32,902 bases of DNA from Oscillibacter sp. (GCA_022801815.1 JAAWTB010000004.1:1-32902), one strand, 5' to 3'. Positions 9,059 through 16,480 are shown, counted from the stretch's first letter. A program made the numbers and translations. The notes: generated from the sequence alone by a model not told the origin.

Positions 9059-9774
9059 AGCATGGCCGCAGCGGCTTTATCCGCCACGACGACACAGCTC
9101 GGGTGCGTCTGCAAAATAGAAGCGGGCACTTGGTTCGTGACGTCTCCCCGCACCGCTTCGCGAAGGATGTTTGCCTTGTGCTCGCCGCTGGCCAGCAGCA
9201 GCACCGTCTCCGCAGCCATGATCTGGCGGATGCCTTGGGAAATTCCGTACTCAGGGTGAAACTTCTCTCCAAAATACTTGGGCATGACCCGCTTGGTTGT
9301 CTCCGACAGGGGAATAACATGGGCGTTCAGATCAAAGCGCACGCCCTCTTCATTAAATCCCAAATGGCCGTTCATGCCGATTCCCAGCACCGAAAGAGTC
9401 AGCGGGCCATGGGCGGCAATGAAGCCGTCCAGTGAGCGGCACTCCTCCTCTATGTCTGCGGCGCCGTTGATGACATGCGCCTGAAGAAAGGGTATGCGCA
9501 TGCGGCCCAGCAGCTCCTTCTGGTTAAAGAGACCGCAGGAACCCTCGTCTTCCCGGGACAAACCGGCCCACTCGTCCAAAGAGACGTAATACGCGCGGGA
9601 CGGGTCAATCTGCCCGCTGTTCACCATGTCCGCAAACCGGTGGACAAAGCCCAAAGGCGTCTCTCCTCCTGCAAAGCTAAGCAGGGCGTCCGGCTTCCGG
9701 AGAAGCGTTTCCGCCGCGATTCGCGCCGCCGTCCGGCTCATCTCCTCGTAATTCTCACAAATGATCAGTTTCAT
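9055..9774 (-). CDS. Glucosamine-6-phosphate deaminase/isomerase-like protein (NagB family)
   Basis: LSFAGGETPLG, YYVSLDEWAGL, LGIGMNGHLGFNEEG; start ATG 9774 with AAAGGTGG RBS. Confidence 0.9.
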   Translation of the reverse strand: MKLIICENYEEMSRTAARIAAETLLRKPDALLSFAGGETPLGFVHRFADMVNSGQIDPSRAYYVSLDEWAGLSREDEGSCGLFNQKELLGRMRIPFLQAHVINGAADIEEECRSLDGFIAAHGPLTLSVLGIGMNGHLGFNEEGVRFDLNAHVIPLSETTKRVMPKYFGEKFHPEYGISQGIRQIMAAETVLLLASGEHKANILREAVRGDVTNQVPASILQTHPSCVVVADKAAAAML

Positions 9775-9787
9775 GTTTGACCACCTT

Positions 9788-10687
9788 TTAGGCAATGATG
9801 CCCACTTCCCGCAGATACGTCAGATTGCGCTTGGCCGATGCAAACGCCTGGGCGTTGGTGGCACGGGGCATATCCGACTCCACGATGCCAATGCCGTGAA
9901 ATTCGATTTCCTCCAGCACGCGGCGGATTTCCTGAAACGAGATGACGCCGTCGGGCAAATCGCACATGACGTCGATGTCAAACGCCTCGTCGCTGGTCAG
10001 GTTCTCCCTTTGCACCCTTGCGAAAACCGCGCCGTCCATCTGCTTGAAGTGGAGGTAGGCAATTCTCTTAGCAAAGCGCCGCAGGAACGCGGGAGCAGAC
10101 GGCTCCTCCGGCTGGCCGTTTCCGTTGGCATACGCATGGTGTCCCGTGTCAAAGCAAAGATCCAGGCCGGTTGCGTCCAGCAGCCGGACAATTTCCTCTT
10201 CATATTCAACCATGGTCTTTATATGGGGGTGGTAAACGACGTCGATGCCAAATTCCCGTTTCGTAAACTCCCCCATATCCCGGACTTTCCGGAAAAAGCA
10301 ATCCCACTCACGTGGCGTAAGCGCCTTCTTTTTTTCGCTGCGCGCCCCCACATCCGACTCATCCATCGTCACCAGATACTTCGCGCCCAGCGCCGTCAGG
10401 CGGCGGCAGAGGGCCTCTGTCCGGGGCCGGAAGGCCGCGAAATCCGCGCCTTGGTCAAAGGCATAGCACGCCGTCCCCGCGCAGACCGACAGGTTCCGCT
10501 TGCCCAGCTCCTCCAGCAGGCGGGACTCCTCCGTAGGGAGATACCCGTCCGGGCCAAGCTCCAGCGCCTGATAGCCGGCCTCCGCAGCCTGGTCCAAAAA
10601 CAGCTCCCAGGGCGTGCCGGAGGGCGTGCCGTCCGCATACCAAACGCCCCAGGAGCACGGAGCTGTGGCGATTTTCACCTCAAACAT
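9788..10687 (-). CDS. Sugar phosphate isomerase/epimerase, TIM barrel (IolE/inosose-dehydratase-like)
   Basis: ORF 299 aa; IATAPCSWGVWYADG, FDTGHHAYANG, LHFKQMDG, GIGIVESDMP. Confidence 0.88.
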   Translation of the reverse strand: MFEVKIATAPCSWGVWYADGTPSGTPWELFLDQAAEAGYQALELGPDGYLPTEESRLLEELGKRNLSVCAGTACYAFDQGADFAAFRPRTEALCRRLTALGAKYLVTMDESDVGARSEKKKALTPREWDCFFRKVRDMGEFTKREFGIDVVYHPHIKTMVEYEEEIVRLLDATGLDLCFDTGHHAYANGNGQPEEPSAPAFLRRFAKRIAYLHFKQMDGAVFARVQRENLTSDEAFDIDVMCDLPDGVISFQEIRRVLEEIEFHGIGIVESDMPRATNAQAFASAKRNLTYLREVGIIA

Positions 10688-10696
10688 ACTTCCGCC

Positions 10697-11779
10697 TCAC
10701 TTTCCGCCCATCTTGCGGACGATCTCACGAAACAGCTCCAAATCCGCCACGGCATCCTCCAGGTTTGTCTTCGGCTGCTTCCCTGTGGAAATGCAATCCG
10801 AGAACAACGCCAGCTCCGTCTGGAAGGCATCCCGGAAATCCGGTCCGTAAACCGTGGTCTTGGTGTCCTCGCCGCCAGATTCCGTTACGGTAACGGCGGC
10901 GGGCTGATAGCGCAGATACGGCGTCTCGTACTTTACATGGATTTTTCGCGTTTTCTGGAACACCTCGATGGCTGCGTCAAACTGCACGATATCCTGGTTG
11001 TTGACCAGCTCGTAAGTCCCCAGGAAGCCGCCCTCAAACTCCATGACAATTACCACATGCTCGCCGCCGCTGGCCGTGGCCACCGAAAGCACTTTCTTCG
11101 GCACGCCGAACAGCTCCCGCACCGCCGCGAAGGAATGGCAGCCCAGGCCGGTCATCATCTGATACGTTTTGCGCTGCTCGTCCGTGGCGTCCGCGCCGAT
11201 GGCCTCATCCAGCTGGGCGCGGCGGCGGCGGCCACCCTCTTGAATGACCTCTGCGGGGACATCCTTCGGGTAAAACAGCCGTCTGGTCTGCCGCAGGAAG
11301 AAGGGCGCCTCCAGAATAATATCGCGAAAACGCAGGTATTCGGTTTTCATCGGCGTGCTTTCCAGGATCTCCTTCGCCTTCAGGTACGGACCCGCATACC
11401 GCCGCATATACCCCACCATGACGATATGATCAGGGTACTGCTTTTTCAGCTCAATCAGCTCGTTCAGCTCCCGCAGGCACAGCGTAACCGGTTTTTCCAC
11501 AAATACATGACGGCCCGCTTTCAGCGCCCGCTTTACATATTCCCCGTGGTACTGGTCGGGAGAGAGAATGAGAACCGCGTCAATATCCGCCTGTTCAATC
11601 ATCTCCAGGGCATCCCCATAGCCCTCTTTTACGTTGTACTCCTTTTGGATAAATGAAACCAAGGACGGCGAAACATCGGATACCGCCGCGATCGTATAGG
11701 TCTCCCACAGATTTTGCAAAATAGGCAGATGCATGCATTGGGATACCTCTCCCAGACCAATAACTCCAACCCGAATCAT
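10697..11779 (-). CDS. Gfo/Idh/MocA family oxidoreductase
   Basis: ORF 360 aa; VGVIGLGEVSQCMHLP Rossmann motif, AVLILSPDQYHGEYVKRALKAGRHVFVEKPV. Confidence 0.95.
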   Translation of the reverse strand: MIRVGVIGLGEVSQCMHLPILQNLWETYTIAAVSDVSPSLVSFIQKEYNVKEGYGDALEMIEQADIDAVLILSPDQYHGEYVKRALKAGRHVFVEKPVTLCLRELNELIELKKQYPDHIVMVGYMRRYAGPYLKAKEILESTPMKTEYLRFRDIILEAPFFLRQTRRLFYPKDVPAEVIQEGGRRRRAQLDEAIGADATDEQRKTYQMMTGLGCHSFAAVRELFGVPKKVLSVATASGGEHVVIVMEFEGGFLGTYELVNNQDIVQFDAAIEVFQKTRKIHVKYETPYLRYQPAAVTVTESGGEDTKTTVYGPDFRDAFQTELALFSDCISTGKQPKTNLEDAVADLELFREIVRKMGGK

Positions 11780-11792
11780 ACTGACTCCTTTC

Positions 11793-11825
11793 GAAACAAT
11801 ATCAAATTTGTTTCTTAATGTTTCA
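11793..11825. promoter_or_regulatory. Candidate operator cluster (GAAACAA/TTGTTTC half-sites)
   Basis: GAAACAAtatcaaaTTTGTTTC followed by TGTTTCA; matching inverted copy GAAACAAATTT at 11957. Confidence 0.4.
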
Positions 11826-11911
11826 ATTCCTGAATCCTGTATCCGTTACTTGCAAGCGCCAAAGATGAGATATACACCGGTCATTTTCCGCAAGTAATTT
11901 CTTACTATCTT

Positions 11912-11941
11912 ATTATAGCGTCCGCAACAGAGCCCGCACAA
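11912..11941 (-). promoter_or_regulatory. Putative promoter of the minus-strand catabolic operon
   Basis: Minus strand TTGTGC - 18 nt - TATAAT upstream of the Gfo/Idh/MocA gene. Confidence 0.55.
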
Positions 11942-11945
11942 GATG

Positions 11946-11969
11946 GAAACAAAAATGAAACAAATTTTG
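11946..11969. promoter_or_regulatory. Candidate operator, second cluster
   Basis: GAAACAAAAATGAAACAAATTTTG, located just upstream of the regulator -35 box and just upstream of the operon -35 box. Confidence 0.4.
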
Positions 11970-11987
11970 TGGCTTTCGTCAAAGGCT

Positions 11988-12015
11988 TTGCCTCTTGAGA
12001 AAAATATGCTATACT
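11988..12015 (+). promoter_or_regulatory. Putative sigma-70-type promoter of the LacI-family regulator
   Basis: TTGCCT - 16 nt - TATACT. Confidence 0.55.
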
Positions 12016-12130
12016 AAGAACAGGCTTCTCGTGTCAAACGTCCGGGAACAAGCATGCCAGATTGCCCGGCGCGTCCAAGGCAGAACGGCGCGAATCAAAG
12101 GAAACGTTCGGAAGGAGTGTAGGGGAACCC

Positions 12131-13114
12131 ATGACCATCCGTGAATTTGCCGCTTTATGCGGCGTATCTCCCGCCACGGCATCCCGGTTTTTCAGCGGGC
12201 AGGGCCGCGTCAGCGAGGAAAAGCAGCTTATCATGAAACGCATGGCAAAGATCAGCGGCTATGAGCCGCCGGCGTCTTACCGCAGCCGCCGCCAGCTTCG
12301 CAGCGCCATTTTTGCCATTCTGCCGGACTTCCGCCACACCTTCAACAACAACATGGTGGAAATTCTGCGCGTGCAGTCCGCGGAATATGGCCGCCAGCTT
12401 ATGGCTGTCCAATCCGACGGCGCGGCCAACGAGACGCTTCTCGCACTCATCATCGCGGCGCTGCCTCTTGGCGTGATTCTCTTGGGCGACCATCAGAACG
12501 ACCGCATTCCCGTCGAACTGGTACACCGCAGCATCCCCGCCATCCACTGCGGCGGCCTGTCGCTTACTCGCGGAGTTTCCGCCGTCCATATTGACAACAT
12601 GCTGGCCGCATATGACGGAATGCGCCATCTTATCCGCTTGAATCACAAGTGTATCGGTCTTTTAAGCGACGACACCAGGGCAATCAGCACGGACTTTCAG
12701 CGAATCAGCGGATGCCGCCGGGCAATGGATGAGGCCGGGCTTGCCCTTCCGGATTCCCGCATTGCCTATGGGGAAACCACCTTTGACGGCGGCTACCGGG
12801 CCATGTCCATGTTACTCCGGCAGGCGCCGGAGGTCACCGCCGTATTTGCCTTCAGCGACGATATGGCGGCAGGGGCCGCCGCCCGCCTTTGGGAAGAGGG
12901 GAAGCGCATCCCGGACGATATATCCCTGCTTGGTTTTGACGATAACGAGTGCGCCCGGCAGCTGCGGCCCGCTTTGACCACCATCCGCCAGCCCCACGAA
13001 CAGATTGCGCATCTCTCCATTACGTATCTTCTTGAACACACCCGCTTTCAGGAAGAAACCTCCCTTACGCTGCCCCATGAGCTGATTCAGCGGCAAAGCT
13101 GCCGGGCTCTGTAA
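12131..13114 (+). CDS. LacI-family transcriptional regulator
   Basis: MTIREFAALCGVSPATASRFFSGQGRVSEEKQ HTH plus periplasmic-binding-like domain (LLGFDDNECARQLRPALTTIRQP); start ATG 12131 with GGAAGGAG upstream. Confidence 0.93.
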   Translation: MTIREFAALCGVSPATASRFFSGQGRVSEEKQLIMKRMAKISGYEPPASYRSRRQLRSAIFAILPDFRHTFNNNMVEILRVQSAEYGRQLMAVQSDGAANETLLALIIAALPLGVILLGDHQNDRIPVELVHRSIPAIHCGGLSLTRGVSAVHIDNMLAAYDGMRHLIRLNHKCIGLLSDDTRAISTDFQRISGCRRAMDEAGLALPDSRIAYGETTFDGGYRAMSMLLRQAPEVTAVFAFSDDMAAGAAARLWEEGKRIPDDISLLGFDDNECARQLRPALTTIRQPHEQIAHLSITYLLEHTRFQEETSLTLPHELIQRQSCRAL

Positions 13115-13183
13115 GAGAAACGCGCTCCCTCGAAAACCAGGCCGCCCATCGGCGGACAGATGCGCGAAAGAGCGCCGGCGGTT

Positions 13184-13347
13184 TAGGGCTTGTTTGAAAA
13201 ATGTCAACACGCCCAAACAGCGGGCCTTTTTCTGCCATACATCGTTAAATTTTCTTGCCATCCGTCAGGATGCCTGCGAAAATTTGCCTTGCCTGGCAAA
13301 AAAATTCCTCGCTGTTGGGCATATCGCCAATTATCAAACAAGCCCTA
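13184..13347. mobile_element. MITE-like non-coding element with 14-bp perfect terminal inverted repeats including the TA at each end
   Basis: TAGGGCTTGTTTGA (13184-13197) ... TCAAACAAGCCCTA (13334-13347); internal arms GCCCAAACAGCG/CGCTGTTGGGC and AAATTTTC/GAAAATTT also pair. Confidence 0.75.
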
Positions 13348-13375
13348 ATGGAAGTGCTGGATGGGCTGAACATTG

Positions 13376-13424
13376 GCGGGGGCATTTGAGACGATTTCTT
13401 TTGGAACGTCTCAAGTACCCCCGC
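13376..13424 (+). terminator. Long stem-loop (18-bp stem, 2 imperfect positions, 13-nt loop) followed by TGTTTTC
   Basis: GCGGGGGCATTTGAGACG ... CGTCTCAAGTACCCCCGC. Confidence 0.55.
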
Positions 13425-13479
13425 TGTTTTCATATCCCATACAGGCCGGTTTGGTAAAACCCGGGCCGCTCTTTACCGC

Positions 13480-13900
13480 CTGCGCTGAAGCGGCTTCGCG
13501 GCGGGCAATCAGCGTCAAAAGAACCAGTTTATGGCCGCTTCCTTTGCGCCCGACGGCTTCGACTATCTGCGGGACAGCCCCCTACCGCACCGAGACCAAC
13601 CCCTTGGCGGTGGAACGGGGGACTTGCTCCGGCTCCTTTGAGAACGGGAACAACCACTGTGTTGTCCTGCAAAAGCGGCTGGCCCCGGGAGAGAAGACCC
13701 GTCTCCTCTGGATGCTGGGGGAGGGGGACCTGGAGGAGGGACGGCGCGCCCGGGAAAAGTACTGCGATGTTTCTGCGGTGAACGCCGCCTTTCAGGACCT
13801 GGCCCGGTACGGGGTGCGCCCCCAATTCGGCGGACTGCTGATCGACCCCTGCCTCCCGGCGGACTGGAAGTGCTTTGAACTTACGCGGGTCTGGCAGGGG
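13480..13900 (+). pseudogene. GH94 glycoside phosphorylase remnant (short upstream piece joined to the C-terminal tail)
   Basis: KNQFMAASFAPDGFDYLRDS / YRTETNPLAVERGTCSGSFENGNNHCVVLQKRLAPGEKTRLLWMLGEGD..REKYCDVSAVNAAFQDL joined to YGVRPQFGGLLIDPCLPADWKCFELTRVWQG; frameshift in C-run 13578-13582. Confidence 0.8.
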
Positions 13901-14250
13901 GATCTGCCCGCCGTGCTGGACGCCGCCCTGGCCCGGAAGGGCAGTCCCCAGGTACACCTGACGGAGGAGATGACGTATGTCAACGCCTATTTGTACATCG
14001 TCACTCAGCGCTACGGCAAGAGGCTGATGGTGGAGGCGGACCTGCCCGACGAGCTGATGAATTGCCTGGTCCCCCCGGCTCATTCTCCAGCCGGTGATTG
14101 AGAATGCGGTGGAACACGGCATCGGCCCCAGCGGGCAGGGGCGGGTGACCCTTCGGGGGTTCCGGCAGGAACACTTCCTCATTTTGGAGATCGAAAACGA
14201 CGGCGGGCTGTCCCCCCAGGACGAGGCCCACATTGCGCAGAAGGAGAGCG
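13901..14250 (+). pseudogene. YesM-type sensor histidine kinase remnant (C-terminal part), fused in frame to the GH94 tail and frameshifted
   Basis: QVHLTEEMTYVNAYLYIVTQRYGKRLMVEADLPDELMNCLVP then, in another frame, PRLILQPVIENAVEHGIGPSGQGRVTLRGF..LEIENDGG. Confidence 0.82.
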
Positions 14251-14269
14251 GAAATACAAATAAAACCAT

Positions 14270-14885
14270 GGAGGTTGTATCACGAAAAAAACGGACTTCT
14301 TGCGTTGACTCTTGTCAGTGCGTTGATTCTGAGCCTGCTGGCCGGCTGCGGCGGAGACAGCCAGCCCGGCGGTTCAAGTTCCGGAGGCGGCAAAAGCAGC
14401 GGCAGCGCTTCGGCCAGTTCCGGGGTGGAACTGAATGTGGTTACATCTTACGGCGGCGACGGCAACCGGAAACAGTATGAAGCCGCCGTGGCCTCCTATG
14501 AGGAAACCACCGGCAACACCATTCTGGACGCCGACGCCAAGACCGTTCAGCTCTTTGGCGACGCCGCCTTCCTGATTGACGGTTCCTGGAAGGTCAATTG
14601 CTTTGTGGACAACTGTTCCGATACCCTCAGCGACTACGCCATCTCCTACGGCCCCGCCAGAGGGAGCGCGCGGCCTCTGAGGCCATCGGCGGCATCTCCA
14701 TGGCCTGCTTCATCACCAAGAAAGCTTGGGACGGCCCCGCCAAGCACTGTCAAGCACATGACCTCTGACGAGATGATGAGCACCTTTGTCACCACCGAGG
14801 TCACCGCCCTGAAAAACGGCGCCTCCCCCGCCGGGCTGAACGCGCTCCAGCAGGCTGCCGTCGATGCCAATGCCAACATCACCGG
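14270..14885 (+). pseudogene. Sugar ABC transporter solute-binding lipoprotein remnant
   Basis: Lipobox LSLLAGCGG; NVVTSYGGDGNRKQYEAAVASYEETTGNT joined to KTVQLFGDAAFLIDGSWKVN; later KHMTSDEMMSTFVTTEV; RBS GGAGG followed by ACG rather than ATG. Confidence 0.8.
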
Positions 14886-15075
14886 CGTGCTGAAGGTCTT
14901 CGACCTGCCTTGGGTCATGTTCGGGGCGGGAATGCCCCAGGACCGGGGATGGCTCACCGGCACTTATATGTATGACCAGACCTTCAACCGGGGCAATGTG
15001 GACTATGGGTCCGCCATCGCCATCCTCATTGTGGTGCTGTGCGTGCTGTTTTCCAACGTAGCCAACCGGGTCTAA
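14886..15075 (+). pseudogene. Sugar ABC permease remnant (MalF-type C-terminus), fused in frame to the lipoprotein remnant
   Basis: LKVFDLPWVMFGAG...TYMYDQTFNRGNVDYGSAIAILIVVLCVLFSNVANRV. Confidence 0.78.
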
Positions 15076-15116
15076 GCCCCGGGACGGCATTTAAGAGGGG
15101 GACCCGCTGTAAAAAA

Positions 15117-15550
15117 ATGACGCCCGCCAAGGCGGGAACCTATGTAATTCTCACCTTCTGGGCCCTTACCGCCCTGTGCCCCTTCGTCTGGGTTATCCTC
15201 AACTCCTTTCGGGAGAAAGGCCTGATCCGCAAGGACTCCTTTTCCATCCCCACGGCGGGAAACGGCTTCACGATGGATAACTGCGCCAAGGCCATGGAGC
15301 GTTTTGATTTCAGCAACGCCTACCTGAACAACCTGGCGGTCTCCATTTCCGTCACCATCGCGGTGGCAATCATTGCCGGCTTTGCCGCCTGCGGGCCGGT
15401 CCGCTACCGCTTCAAACTGCAGGCAACCTGTGCTTCGCCATTATTGTGCTCATGGGCTTCATTGAGTCGGTTCCCATAGAGCCGGAGGAGAGCGCCTACA
15501 TAGATGGCTGCCATGTGTTTCAAGTGTATTTCCACATCATCAAGGGGTAG
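15117..15550 (+). pseudogene. Sugar ABC permease remnant (MalG-type), internally deleted and frameshifted
   Basis: MTPAKAGTYVILTFWALTALCPFVWVILNSF..YLNNLAVSISVTIAVAIIAGFAA..VRYRFK then another frame AGNLCFAIIVLMGFIESVPIEPEESAYIDGCHVFQVYFHIIKG*. Confidence 0.8.
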
Positions 15551-15553
15551 GGC

Positions 15554-15583
15554 TTGCGTCTCCGCCTCTGTTTCAGGTATAAT
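15554..15583 (+). promoter_or_regulatory. Putative promoter of the YesN-type regulator pseudogene
   Basis: TTGCGT - 18 nt - TATAAT, followed by a 13-bp perfect stem-loop (15593-15621) and GGGAGG RBS. Confidence 0.45.
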
Positions 15584-15644
15584 AAGGAAAACCGGTTTCC
15601 CCGCCGCCGGCGGGGAAACCGCACACCCCGGGAGGTAAACGCGC

Positions 15645-16385
15645 ATGTACAAGGTGGTTCTCATCGACGACGAGGCCATCATTGCGGAGGGTTTTCGAAA
15701 GGTGGTGGACTGGTCCGCCCGCAGCTGTCAGGCTGCAGCCCTGGCCCAGGATGCCGTATCCGGAGCGCAAGCTATTCGGGAATACCGACCGGACATCCTC
15801 TTTACCGACATCAAGATACCCGGAGAGAATGGCCTGACCATGCTGGCCGGTCTGCGGGGGGTGTTTTCCTGGATGCAGATCGCCGTTCTCACCGGCTACC
15901 GGGACTTTGAGTACGCCCAACGGGCCATCCGCTTAGGCGTGGTCCGGTTTTTGCTCAAGCCCTCCAAAATGGACGAGCTGACTGTGGCGCTGGAGTACAT
16001 GACCGGCGTGTTGGACCGTCTGCCGCCGGAGGCGGATCCGGATTCCCAGCCGGGGAGCGAGGACCCCAGCAGCTTTTTGGTCCGCCAGGCTTAGGCCTAT
16101 ATCACAGGGCACTGCGCCCAGCGGCCGTCCCTCCAGGACATGGCCGACCACTGCTATGTCAGCCGGCGGCGCCTGTCCAAGCTGCTCAACAAGCGCCTGA
16201 ATCAATCCTTCTACGATCTGCTGAATACGGTACGCGTTCGCCAAGCCAAACGGCTGATGGACAACCCGGCTCTGCGCATCAGCGAGGTGGCCGAGGGGGC
16301 GGGCTATTTCGATACCTCCCATTTCTCCCGGGTGTTCAAAAAGCTGGAGGGTATCTCCGCCGGAGAAAGGCGCAGCCTGCATTAA
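15645..16385 (+). pseudogene. YesN-type response regulator (receiver plus AraC HTH) split by in-frame TAG at 16092-16094
   Basis: MYKVVLIDDEAIIAEGFRKVVDW..DILFTDIKIPGENGL..VLTGYRDFEYAQRAI..LVRQA*AYITGHCAQRPSLQDMADHCYVSRRRLSKLLNKRL..FDTSHFSRVFKKLEG; both ORFs share one frame. Confidence 0.85.
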
Positions 16386-16480
16386 GGAAAAACGGAATCT
16401 CCCGGCAACAAGGGCCGCCCACGCAAGGCTTACAGCGCGGCCTCCGGCGAGGCCCGGCCATACAAGACGGCTGTTCTGTG

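Noticed and set aside
9761-11656. 631-aa plus-strand ORF
   Set aside because: Antisense to the NagB-like, TIM-barrel and Gfo/Idh/MocA genes; composition rich in R/H/Q/L typical of antisense of GC-rich genes; no recognisable domain.
13184-13440. CRISPR array
   Set aside because: The repeats are inverted pairs forming hairpins, not regularly spaced direct repeats; no Cas genes present.
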